The position numbers and the translations under genes were made by a program. Positions 1 to 6,712 of a stretch of DNA of 19,404 bases are shown piece after piece (positions within the stretch are counted from its first letter, which is position 1; each line of letters begins with the position of its first letter). Below the pieces are notes generated by a model. The model worked only from the letters and a program-made list of their open reading frames with translations, searched no databases and was not told the DNA's origin. This DNA comes from an uncultured Anaerococcus sp. (GTDB lineage Bacteria > Bacillota > Clostridia > Tissierellales > Peptoniphilaceae): the NCBI RefSeq assembly GCF_947253225.1, contig NZ_CAMXYR010000030.1, forward strand, positions 1-19,404. Reading direction: 5' to 3'.

Positions 1-156
1 ATAACTGAGTTTATTACCATATCACTATCATTTTATCATAAATACGATATTTTTTTCATACTGCAATTTTAAGCCCTATTTTACACTTAGCTATAGTCTG
101 ATACCTATTTTATCATTAACGCTCTAAAAACACCTTTCCACCGTCTTATACGAGGT
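1..156. other. Non-coding stretch beyond the replication initiator gene
   Basis: This 156-base AT-rich stretch lies downstream of the replisome organiser gene. I see no coding frame with a ribosome site, no strong terminator and no similarity to the missing virD4 half. A 10-base word, ATTTTATCAT, occurs at 30-39 and 107-116, which is unremarkable at this base composition. The weak ACCT/AGGT pairing after the stop codon is too short to call a terminator. Confidence 0.5.
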
Positions 157-909
157 CTACAAGTGTTCCCCCTTGTCATAATCTTCAAAGGTATATACTT
201 TTGATTTATGGCTTTCTTTTAATTTACCTTTATCTTGCTCATACCAATGAACTAAGGTCGCATAATGATCTTTATAGTTTCTTCCCGTGCTTTGCATATA
301 GGTTGACAGCTTCTCTATCATTTCTTCCCTATGACCTTGCATTTTATCCTTTAACTTCCCATATTCTTCATCGGTTAAGGAAACATTTTTATATTCTCCA
401 TAAAGGGAGGGGGATATTTTTTCTATCTCCCCCTCTTTCTCTAACTCTATATCTATCTCTTTATCTATCTCTATATCTCCGTTGCAGTTTTGTTGCAAAA
501 GGTTGCAAGGTGTTGCACTGGTGTTGCATTGCAACGCTTTTTGTCCTCTCGATTTTCTTGAACGCCTTGTAGAAGCTGTTTCTGAACCTATAAGACTTGG
601 GATTTCTGTTAAAAAATACTCGTCATTTTCTGTGATTATCTCCATCAATCCTTGTGCTACAAGATAATTTACTGTAACCATTACATCATCTTCCGTTTCA
701 TCAATCGTTAATGCAAGCTCCTTGATAAAGTCTGTTTCTACTCCGTCATAATACAGCTTCCCACTATCTTTTAAGCTAAGTAAAAGCAATTTGAGGTAAA
801 TGATTGTATAGGTATCTCCTCCTGATATTTTTCTTAGCCTTTTGATTCTCTTATCTGTAAAAAAATCTTCTTTCAATTTTAACCAATAGTATCTTCTGTT
901 GTCTGCCAT
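157..909 (-). CDS. Phage-type replisome organiser / replication initiator protein
   Basis: A 250-residue protein whose N-terminal ~105 residues, beginning YYWLKLKEDFF, match the phage replisome organiser N-terminal family, a winged-helix DNA-binding module that recruits the host replication machinery. A basic, low-complexity linker (about 112-165, with RRSRKSRG and acidic DIEIDKEIDIE) joins it to a C-terminal module (about 170-225, YKNVSLTDEEY...ATLVHWY) that closely resembles the C-terminus of the RepA_N protein encoded at 16468-17241. The ATG at 909 lies 2 bases beyond the relaxase stop codon, with GGGGAGGAAA as ribosome site inside the relaxase 3' end, so the two genes are translationally coupled. 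The linker DNA carries five phased GTTGCA repeats, suggesting that the origin lies within the gene. It probably starts replication of the circular form of the inner element; that role is inferred. Confidence 0.75.
   Translation of the reverse strand: MADNRRYYWLKLKEDFFTDKRIKRLRKISGGDTYTIIYLKLLLLSLKDSGKLYYDGVETDFIKELALTIDETEDDVMVTVNYLVAQGLMEIITENDEYFLTEIPSLIGSETASTRRSRKSRGQKALQCNTSATPCNLLQQNCNGDIEIDKEIDIELEKEGEIEKISPSLYGEYKNVSLTDEEYGKLKDKMQGHREEMIEKLSTYMQSTGRNYKDHYATLVHWYEQDKGKLKESHKSKVYTFEDYDKGEHL
450..472. repeat. 12-bp tandem direct repeat in rep linker
   Basis: TATCTATCTCT occurs at 450-460 and again at 462-472, a 12-base period that encodes the acidic IDKEIDIE stretch of the rep linker. 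Further CTCTAT-like units flank it (441-450 and 471-478). The pyrimidine-rich, low-stability tract lies right beside the GTTGCA array, the usual arrangement of an unwinding element next to initiator boxes. Because 12 is a multiple of 3, protein-level repetition alone could also explain it. Confidence 0.5.
481..535. repeat. Helically phased GTTGCA iterons inside the rep gene (candidate origin)
   Basis: The hexamer GTTGCA starts at 481, 492, 502, 512 and 523, spacings of 11, 10, 10 and 11 bases, about one turn of B-DNA each. The last copy forms the 13-base palindrome GTTGCATTGCAAC (523-535). The spacing is not a multiple of three, so the repeat falls in different codon frames (LQC, PCN, LLQQNCN) and cannot be explained by protein repetition. 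Initiator genes of Gram-positive plasmids often contain their own iteron-type origin. I infer that these are binding sites for the gene's own product, with the adjacent 450-472 repeat as a possible unwinding region. Confidence 0.6.
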
Positions 910-911
910 TT

Positions 912-2564
912 TTATCTTTCCTCCCCTTTATTTTTATAATTTTCTTTAGCCTTTTCCTTGGCTTTTTGTTTGTACTGCCTCTTTATTTCCTCTTGCTCTT
1001 GGAATTTTTTCAGTTGTGCAATTACGCTTGGTTTATCTCCTCTCTTAATTGCCTTGTCTATCTCTATGGATAAATCTATTCCATACTCATCATTGACAAT
1101 CTTTACTGCATATTTGATATGGTCTATCTGCTTAAATTCATCTTGTACTTTAGCTTTATCTTCGCTTAAGTCTTGTATCTCTTTTTCAAGGCTTGATATT
1201 TCTTTTTGCCAATCACTTAATTTTATGGCTGATGTCCCGGTAAATTTTTCTATAATCTTTCTTGCTCTTTGGTACTTATCTATTTCCTTTTTATGAGAAT
1301 TGTAAAAGCTGTCTTTGAATATGGTTTTGCTTTTGTATTCCTGATAGACTTCTTTATTTTCTTTGATAGAGTCTATGCAACTTACACATTGATTTAGGTC
1401 TTTTATTCTTTGTGTTTTATCTTGAATATCACCACTTATTTTTTTACTTTGCTTTGCCAGTTCAAAGACTTTTTCTTGTAGGTCTGCTATGGTTTGAAGA
1501 TGATTATCTTTCAAATAGTAGATTGCTTTTACAAATCTCTTTAGGTCTGCATTTCCCTTTTTTATCTGTCCATAGTAGGATAGATTTTTTGTTTTTTCTC
1601 CCTGTATTTCGTTGTAGATAGAAATATACTCATAGAGGTTAAAGAGTTCTGCTTTGTTCTCCAGTTCATCTTTTTTGGTCTGTTTATACTCATCGTATTT
1701 TGCTTGCAGATTTCCAAGTAAAGAGTCTATCCAAAAAGTGATTTCTTTTATCTTGTTCTTAATGGCTTTTACTAAGGAGTTATGCTTTTTAATTTCTCTA
1801 TTGATATTTCCCTTATCCGTTTCAATGCCTTTTCTTTCTAAGGCACTTGCACTTGCTCCCATATGAATGGTTGGAATTTCTTCTATCCCTTGTCTTTTGT
1901 AGGAACGATGATCCACTCTCTTTTCCTGATGATTTTTTTCTAAATACTGATTACAAAGACTTGCAAAATTCTCTCTCCATTTCTCTGCGTTTCCTTTATT
2001 GTTCCAGTCTGTCAGCTCTACTTTTCTTGTTTTGTAGTTACCGCTTTTTAATTTTATCTTTTCTCCGTTTTCATCAAGAACATATTCTTTTTTGCTTTTT
2101 GCCTGCCACTCTCCTTTTTCATTGATTGGTCTAAGAGTAGTCATAATATGGGCATGGATATTATTATTTTCTTCATCACTTTCATCATGGATTGCAAGGT
2201 CTGCTATCATTCCTTTTGATACAAAATGTTCTTGTATGAAGTCGGTAATGAGTTTCTTGTTTTCTTCAAAGGATAATTCTTTTGGTAGAGCAATGATAAA
2301 ATTTCTTGCAAGCTGTGCATTGCTTGCTTTCTCATTTAGTTCAACGCTGTTCCATAATGTAGTTCTATCTTTTAATGCTATGGGAACATTCTCCGGCAAG
2401 AAGATTTCTGAATGTAAAAGTCCCTTTTTATTATGGTAATCGTGAACTTCTCCGTCCCATTCATTTTTGATTTTCTCACAAGAGATATATGCTGCACTTG
2501 CAACTGCCGATTTACTTTTTCCTCTGCTTATCATAGAAATATTAAAGTGAAATGTTTCTGCCAC
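912..2564 (-). CDS. MobA/MobL-family (MobQ) relaxase
   Basis: This 550-residue protein would nick oriT and pilot the single strand during mobilisation. Its N-terminal ~215 residues are a MobA/MobL relaxase domain: the SAVASAAYISCEKI segment puts a candidate catalytic tyrosine at residue 26, and IHAHI (His137, His139) together with His126 forms the metal-binding HUH set. Residues ~265-480 are rich in Lys, Glu and Leu and look like a long coiled coil, probably for partner binding. The start is GTG at 2564, supported by AAAGGAG seven bases upstream. An IncQ-like oriT lies immediately upstream (2698-2795), so the relaxase acts next to its own gene, as is usual for this family. No coupling protein or type IV secretion genes belong to this element within the window, so it would depend on a helper. 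Confidence 0.92.
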   Translation of the reverse strand: MAETFHFNISMISRGKSKSAVASAAYISCEKIKNEWDGEVHDYHNKKGLLHSEIFLPENVPIALKDRTTLWNSVELNEKASNAQLARNFIIALPKELSFEENKKLITDFIQEHFVSKGMIADLAIHDESDEENNNIHAHIMTTLRPINEKGEWQAKSKKEYVLDENGEKIKLKSGNYKTRKVELTDWNNKGNAEKWRENFASLCNQYLEKNHQEKRVDHRSYKRQGIEEIPTIHMGASASALERKGIETDKGNINREIKKHNSLVKAIKNKIKEITFWIDSLLGNLQAKYDEYKQTKKDELENKAELFNLYEYISIYNEIQGEKTKNLSYYGQIKKGNADLKRFVKAIYYLKDNHLQTIADLQEKVFELAKQSKKISGDIQDKTQRIKDLNQCVSCIDSIKENKEVYQEYKSKTIFKDSFYNSHKKEIDKYQRARKIIEKFTGTSAIKLSDWQKEISSLEKEIQDLSEDKAKVQDEFKQIDHIKYAVKIVNDEYGIDLSIEIDKAIKRGDKPSVIAQLKKFQEQEEIKRQYKQKAKEKAKENYKNKGEER

Positions 2565-2697
2565 TTTTAAGCTCCTTTCATTTTTTGTTTGTTTTCAGGT
2601 AAAGGAAAAAGCAGACAGGTTATTTTTTGTATCTTTTCCTATCTACTTTATCCGTATGTTTTTATTAAGTTTTGGATTTTTAAAGACTTGCTAAAAT

Positions 2698-2795
2698 CCC
2701 TTAGTTTTTCTAAGGGCGCAATTATACACCCTAAAGGGTGCTTTGCGTTCTGCGAAGCTTTTTGCCCTTGCAGGGAGCTTCTGAAAAAACTAAGG
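2698..2795 (-). other. oriT: Candidate IncQ/RSF1010-like origin of transfer (oriT)
   Basis: The 245-base gap before mobL holds nested inverted repeats. On the minus strand a hairpin with CACCCT and AGGGTG arms (2727-2740) is followed after a few bases by TTGCGCCCTTA (2711-2721), which resembles the RSF1010-type nick region (TGCGCC then CT). By analogy the nick would fall near 2714/2715. A second stem, CCCTTAG/CTAAGGG (2698-2704 and 2710-2716), overlaps the nick side. A third runs from GAAGCT (2754-2759) to AGCTTC (2776-2781) with an inner CCCT/AGGG. The outer CCTTAGTTTTTC (2699-2710) pairs with GAAAAAACTAAGG (2783-2795). A TATAAT on the minus strand (2721-2726) could be a mobL -10 box inside oriT, though no good -35 is present. 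I see nothing coding in 2565-2808. Confidence 0.65.
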
Positions 2796-2808
2796 TCTTT
2801 TATTTTAT

Positions 2809-3138
2809 CTACTCTATGTCTGTTTCATCTTCCATATCTTTCCCATTTATCATTTCTTCATAGGCTTGTCTGTATTCTTCTGTGTGAGTAGAGATATTTA
2901 ACAGTTTTTCTATCTCCTCATTGGTAAATATTAGAGGATTTTTAATGACCCTTTCTACTATCAATCCCCTTTGTATGAGCCTGTGATTTCTTCTTTTTCG
3001 TTCCTTTTCATTTGCCAGTTTTTCTAATTTTTTGCCTTGATTTTGTAATTGTTTCAGCTTTACATCGCACTTTTCTCTTTCTTCCTGAAGTTCAGAAATT
3101 TGTTCCTGTACTTCCTGTAATGTTTTTTCTTTCTTCAT
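2809..3138 (-). CDS. DUF3847-like small mobile-element protein
   Basis: A 109-residue, highly charged protein that resembles the DUF3847 family, small proteins often encoded beside relaxase genes on Firmicutes plasmids and transposons. Residues ~5-50 are a predicted coiled coil (LQEVQEQISELQEEREK), followed by a basic stretch (KERKRRNHRLIQRG) and a C-terminal helical part. The reading frame is open further upstream, but the ATG at 3138 has a perfect GGAGGAA seven bases away while the longer version starts within a hairpin and has no ribosome site, so I use 3138. It lies between the sigma-like gene and oriT. A role as accessory mobilisation protein or regulator is plausible but unproven. Confidence 0.7.
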   Translation of the reverse strand: MKKEKTLQEVQEQISELQEEREKCDVKLKQLQNQGKKLEKLANEKERKRRNHRLIQRGLIVERVIKNPLIFTNEEIEKLLNISTHTEEYRQAYEEMINGKDMEDETDIE

Positions 3139-3178
3139 TTTTAATTCCTCCGTTTTGGTATCTGCTTGTTTCCATAAA

Positions 3179-3214
3179 GAAAGGTTAAGCACCTTTTTTG
3201 ACACTTAACCTTTC
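3179..3214 (-). promoter_or_regulatory. 11-bp perfect inverted repeat between sigma-like and DUF3847 genes
   Basis: GAAAGGTTAAG (3179-3189) and CTTAACCTTTC (3204-3214) pair perfectly around a 14-base loop, beginning 8 bases after the sigma-like gene's stop codon. On the minus strand the stem is followed only by TTTATGG, so it is a weak terminator at best. It could instead be a DNA operator or an RNA stability/processing stem. Confidence 0.5.
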
Positions 3215-3221
3215 CAAGTTT

Positions 3222-3638
3222 TTAGATTTTATCTTCTAAAATCTTTCTCAGTTTTTCTAAAATCCTATCCCTCCTCCCACTGATTGCTTGATGTGTAACT
3301 TTCTCTCTTCTGCTGATTGACCTTAGACTTTCTTCTTTGTAGAAGATGGCTTCCATTAGTTCTCGTTCTTCTTTTGTAAGAGTATTTAATGCTTTATGAA
3401 GTTCTTCAATTCGCATTTTTACTTCTACAATTTTTTCTAAGTCTATCTTTTCATCTATGATGTTATCTACAAAGTGTCCATCATGATCCAGTGCCGAAAA
3501 TGGTATTACATTATGCTTCCAATCTTTTCTTTGGAGATACTTTTCATGCTCTGTTATCTTCCAATAGGCTTTGTAGACTTCTTCACTTACAGGTACGGCT
3601 TTGCCTTTTACATAAAGGTAATATTCTTTCTTTGCCAC
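3222..3638 (-). CDS. Sigma-70 region-4-like transcription factor of mobile elements
   Basis: This 138-residue protein resembles the short sigma-70-family proteins found on conjugative and mobilisable elements of Firmicutes. The C-terminal half (about 80-135: LNTLTKEERELMEAIF ... LRSISRREKVTHQAI) reads as sigma region 4, the helix-turn-helix that contacts -35 DNA. The N-terminal part begins KKEYYLYVKGKAVPVSEEVY, as in this family, and lacks a recognisable region 2. The start is GTG at 3638 with AAAGGAGG upstream. It is the first gene after two tandem terminators and would be transcribed with the DUF3847, relaxase and rep genes. It probably regulates mobilisation or excision genes; the target promoters cannot be named. 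Confidence 0.75.
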   Translation of the reverse strand: MAKKEYYLYVKGKAVPVSEEVYKAYWKITEHEKYLQRKDWKHNVIPFSALDHDGHFVDNIIDEKIDLEKIVEVKMRIEELHKALNTLTKEERELMEAIFYKEESLRSISRREKVTHQAISGRRDRILEKLRKILEDKI

Positions 3639-3679
3639 TTAGTCATCCTCCTTTTTAAGTTCTCTGTTTTGGTTTTGAG

Positions 3680-3722
3680 AATAAAAAAGGAGGACTTCTA
3701 CACTTTGGCGTAAAAAGTCCTC
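3680..3722 (-). terminator. Rho-independent terminator upstream of sigma-like gene
   Basis: On the minus strand GAGGACTT (3722-3715) pairs with AAGTCCTC (3697-3690) across a 17-base loop, followed by CTTTTTTATTCTC. The same T-rich tail follows the other terminator at 3807-3870. It separates the transporter operon from the mobilisation block. Confidence 0.75.
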
Positions 3723-3754
3723 TCGGCTTAAAAACTAATGTTTTATATAATTTT

Positions 3755-3862
3755 CTATTTGGTCGTTTCTGGTAAAGTATTATTGCTATGTGTAAGCAAT
3801 TCCAAGAATAAAAAAGGATAATTATATCGTTCTGTGAAAACCGAAACTATAAGTTTTGACAT
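3755..3862 (-). CDS. Possible 35-residue leader peptide ORF
   Basis: A short frame beginning MSKLIVSVFTERYNYPF and ending NTLPETTK has a strong ribosome site, GGAGGG, six bases before its ATG. It lies between the MptD-like gene and the sigma-like gene. Its initiation region forms the first arm of a terminator stem and codons ~13-16 form the second arm, so translation and hairpin formation would exclude each other. I recognise no family. It could be a genuine leader peptide, a gene remnant or chance. Confidence 0.35.
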   Translation of the reverse strand: MSKLIVSVFTERYNYPFLFLELLTHSNNTLPETTK

Positions 3863-3870
3863 AATTATCC
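3807..3870 (-). terminator. Terminator of the transporter operon
   Basis: On the minus strand GGATAATTAT (3870-3861) pairs perfectly with ATAATTATCC (3825-3816), followed by TTTTTTATTC. The 35-base loop is long, and the stem overlaps the ribosome site and first codons of the possible 35-residue ORF. It starts about 33 bases after the MptD-like gene's stop codon. Confidence 0.65.
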
Positions 3871-3903
3871 CTCCATTATTTTCCCTCCTAAGTAAATTTA
3901 TTA

Positions 3904-4488
3904 TTAAATCACTCCTGCTTTTTCAAAATGCTTTTTGAGTATCTTTGTTGCAACGAATGCTCCTATGCAAGCAAGAACAAATGTTATCAAGGCAAAGCCT
4001 ACTGCCCATGAAACTTTGAAATAAGATAATGCTTCATTTATTTGTGCTTCACTCATTTTCCATTTTGATGCTCTTTCCACAAAAGAAGCTGTTCCGAATA
4101 AAATCACAGGAATTACTGTCCCTAAAAAATCCGCTAATGCAAATATCCCATATCCAATAATCATTCGTCCCTTGCTCTCATAATTTCCTATAATCAAATC
4201 ACATATAATTCCACCGATTACAGCAAAGACTGCATGAGGCAAATGTCCTCCTGACAATGCAATTAAACCAAGAAGCGTTCCTGATATTGTAAATACGCCC
4301 TTCTTTTTAACTTTCAAAGCCATAAGGATATAAACGGTAGCAGCTACCATAAAGCTAACTCCTGAAGCAATAAATCCTCCAATCACTGTTGTTGCCATAG
4401 CAAATGCAACCGCCATGTATATGACAATTCCAATTGCATTAAAGATTCCGATTGTAATAAAATCACGACCATTTAATTTGTTTTTCAT
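3904..4488 (-). CDS. MptD-family ECF transporter substrate-binding (S) component
   Basis: A 194-residue integral membrane protein with five or six hydrophobic segments (about 12-35, 37-57, 66-80, 85-100, 110-132 and 160-182) and a basic C-terminus. Its start, KLNGRDFITIGIFNAIGIVIY, and overall pattern fit the MptD/Trep_Strep family of ECF-type S components, which bind the substrate in the membrane and hand it to a shared T/ATPase module. ATG at 4488 follows GGAGG by six bases and lies 10 bases after the T component's stop. Together with the two preceding genes it makes a complete dedicated ECF set. The substrate is not apparent from sequence. Confidence 0.8.
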   Translation of the reverse strand: MKNKLNGRDFITIGIFNAIGIVIYMAVAFAMATTVIGGFIASGVSFMVAATVYILMALKVKKKGVFTISGTLLGLIALSGGHLPHAVFAVIGGIICDLIIGNYESKGRMIIGYGIFALADFLGTVIPVILFGTASFVERASKWKMSEAQINEALSYFKVSWAVGFALITFVLACIGAFVATKILKKHFEKAGVI

Positions 4489-4498
4489 AAAAGTCCTC

Positions 4499-5200
4499 CT
4501 AATAAATTTTCTGTATTACTATCACAAGAGCAATCATCAAAGCTCCTAATAGTCCAATCAACAAATCCGTTGTTCTAAACCTCAATTTTGTTAATGTAAC
4601 CCTGTTCTCATCACTATCAAGTCCTCTAATGAGTGCTGAAGCTGACAGTTCATCTGAAATCTTAATCATTCTCATTAAAAGCGGAACAAGCGTATATTCA
4701 ATATATTTAATTGGATGTAGCAAGGGAAAAAATCTACTTGTTACGATTCCTCGAATCTTCATATTCTCTTTTAATGCCTTGAGTTCTATTTTTATAGTTG
4801 GTACAAACCTAAGCAAAACACTAAAAGGTATACCAATGCTTCTTGGTACTTTCATTCTATTTAATGCTTCAAGCATTTCACTTACACTTGTAGTCTTTGT
4901 TATATATCCACCAAACATAGCAATTAAGGTCATCCTTGATGCAAAGTAAATAAACATATATATTGCAAATACGATACTTGCTTCACAAAACTTTCCAAGC
5001 CATAACTCTATGCAGTATAAAATCACAAAAAACAAAATAAAGCGTAATGCTCTTTTCCACATACTGCTGTATACATACAGAAAAAAGGCAAAGAGAATCA
5101 GTCCGAAAAGTAGAATTGTATCGCTTATAAAAAAGCTCGTAAATCCAACAATTGGAAGTAGAGTAAGTTTTATTCTCGGATCGACTGTTTTTCTATCCAT
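4499..5200 (-). CDS. ECF transporter T component (CbiQ-like transmembrane protein)
   Basis: A 233-residue membrane protein that couples the ECF ATPase to the S component. Hydrophobic segments occur at about 12-47, 52-70, 75-97 and 211-229. The two coupling-helix signatures of the family are visible as KIRG near 148-151 and LIRG near 190-193, the short X-R-G motifs that contact the ATPases. ATG at 5200 was chosen; a TTG at 5203 just before it has slightly better spacing (8 versus 11 bases) to GGAGG and cannot be excluded. The start lies 4 bases beyond the ATPase stop codon, which implies translational coupling. Confidence 0.85.
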   Translation of the reverse strand: MDRKTVDPRIKLTLLPIVGFTSFFISDTILLFGLILFAFFLYVYSSMWKRALRFILFFVILYCIELWLGKFCEASIVFAIYMFIYFASRMTLIAMFGGYITKTTSVSEMLEALNRMKVPRSIGIPFSVLLRFVPTIKIELKALKENMKIRGIVTSRFFPLLHPIKYIEYTLVPLLMRMIKISDELSASALIRGLDSDENRVTLTKLRFRTTDLLIGLLGALMIALVIVIQKIY

Positions 5201-5204
5201 CAAG

Positions 5205-6710
5205 TTATCTACCTCCTCTCATCTTGTCCAATATGAGAATTTTATTACTTTCACTCATATTCAAAACACTTTCTATTTTTCCATCTCCCATTACCCAGAG
5301 CTTACTCACTGTGTTCGCTAAAAACTCAAAATCATGACTTATCACCAAAACTGTTGTTCCATTTTTTAATTGTTCTTCAATTAATTTTGCCACTGAAAGC
5401 ATTGAGTCTTTATCACAACCTGATGTTGGTTCATCATAGATAAAAACTTTTGCCTGTTTCATCATTCCACAAGCTATTGTGAGTCTTTGTTTTTCTCCTC
5501 TTGATAAAGCAAACGGATGCTTATCAATGTATTTATCTAAGCCAAGTACATTCAAAATAGACTTTGCCTTTTGAGTATTTTCTTTTTTATCTTTACTTGA
5601 AATACCAAGCAGCATTTCATCAAGTACACTTTCCGAAAACAACTGATAGTCTGAATCTTGAAAGACAAAATATGACATATCCATTAAATCTTTATGATTA
5701 AGCGAATTATCTTTCCCCGTCCATATCTTCCCCTCTTTTATCTTCTCAAGTCCTGAAATCACTCTTGCAAAGGTAGTTTTTCCGGTACCATTTAAGCCGA
5801 TAAGACCAATGGCTATTCCGCACTCCATATTGAAATCAAGATGATTTAAGATGTATTGATTTTGCTTATTTCCAACCTTAGTTGCACTTGGGTAACAAAA
5901 TTTCAAGCCTTTCCCACTGATACTTTCATCATTTAATTGATATAAATCTTTCTTCTCACTTATCCTGTATTCTTTTAATTCAAGAGTTCTTAGTCCATTA
6001 TCATCCCAAAACTTCCCTTCAAGATGGATAACTTCTTCCCGACTCAAGTCCTGTGCAATCTCTCCATCTTTAACCAAAAGAAAACGGTCAAATAAAGATT
6101 TTACATAGTACAAACGATGTTCAATTAGAACAACAGTTGTTCCCTTTTTCTTTAATTTTTCCAAAATTAAAAATAGGTCAAATGTTGCTTTCATATCCAA
6201 ATTTGCTGAAGGCTCATCTAAAATTAAAACTTTCGGATTCATTGCATAGATGCTTGCAATAGCTATCTTTTGTTTCTGCCCGCTTGATAATTCAAAAACA
6301 GATTTTCCTTTCAGTTCCTCAATATCCAGCTCTGCATATACTTCTTCTACTCTCTGTTTGATTTCATATCTTGATTTGCAGATAGTTTGAAGCCCAAAAG
6401 CTATTTCTTCATCTGTCGTTGTCGTGAAAAATTGACTTCTTGGATCTTGAAATACAGTACCTACAATACGCCCTATTTCATGAAGCGATAATTTGCTTAT
6501 ATCTTTTCCGGACGCAAAGGCTTCCCCTTTCATTTTGCCTTTGTAATAATGTGGAATAAGACCATTCATCACACTTCCAAGAGTACTTTTACCACTTCCA
6601 CTTTTCCCTGAAATTAAAACAAATTCACCTTTTCTAATTTCAAGATTGACATTTTTTAAAGCAGTTCGTCCATCTTCCCATTCATAATAAACATTTTTTA
6701 GCAAAATCAT
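5205..6710 (-). CDS. ECF transporter ATPase with two fused nucleotide-binding domains
   Basis: A 501-residue fusion of two CbiO/EcfA-type ATPase domains that powers the ECF module. Domain 1 (about 1-235) has Walker A GKSGSGKS at 35-42, Q-loop FQDPRSQ, signature LSSGQ at 141-145 and Walker B VLILDE at 161-166. Domain 2 (about 265-490) has GLNGTGKT at 305-312, FQDSDYQ, LSRGE at 402-406 and VFIYDE at 422-427. Both keep the catalytic glutamate and the H-loop histidine (EHR and SHD), so both look active. Most ECF systems use two separate subunits; the single-chain form also occurs in the family. ATG at 6710 follows GAGG by seven bases and lies two bases past the previous stop codon. Confidence 0.9.
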   Translation of the reverse strand: MILLKNVYYEWEDGRTALKNVNLEIRKGEFVLISGKSGSGKSTLGSVMNGLIPHYYKGKMKGEAFASGKDISKLSLHEIGRIVGTVFQDPRSQFFTTTTDEEIAFGLQTICKSRYEIKQRVEEVYAELDIEELKGKSVFELSSGQKQKIAIASIYAMNPKVLILDEPSANLDMKATFDLFLILEKLKKKGTTVVLIEHRLYYVKSLFDRFLLVKDGEIAQDLSREEVIHLEGKFWDDNGLRTLELKEYRISEKKDLYQLNDESISGKGLKFCYPSATKVGNKQNQYILNHLDFNMECGIAIGLIGLNGTGKTTFARVISGLEKIKEGKIWTGKDNSLNHKDLMDMSYFVFQDSDYQLFSESVLDEMLLGISSKDKKENTQKAKSILNVLGLDKYIDKHPFALSRGEKQRLTIACGMMKQAKVFIYDEPTSGCDKDSMLSVAKLIEEQLKNGTTVLVISHDFEFLANTVSKLWVMGDGKIESVLNMSESNKILILDKMRGGR

Positions 6711-6712
6711 GG

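Noticed and set aside
30..116. Repeated ATTTTATCAT in the left non-coding stretch as a possible operator
   Set aside because: Two copies of an AT-rich 10-mer without symmetry or a nearby promoter are expected by chance at this composition.
201..572. Open frame on the plus strand opposite the rep gene, like many other plus-strand frames across the window
   Set aside because: These are mirror frames of minus-strand genes, lack ribosome sites and encode low-complexity hydrophobic sequence without family features.
3139..3204. Longer version of the DUF3847-like protein starting at 3204
   Set aside because: The upstream start sits inside the 11-bp hairpin without a ribosome site, whereas the ATG at 3138 has GGAGGAA at ideal distance.
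3755..3775. LPETT near the end of the mini-ORF as a sortase sorting signal
   Set aside because: A 35-residue frame lacks the secretion signal, the hydrophobic span and the charged tail that a sorting signal needs.
5198..5203. TTG at 5203 as start of the ECF T component
   Set aside because: ATG follows immediately at 5200; the TTG has slightly better spacing but the codon is weaker, so ATG was preferred with that caveat.
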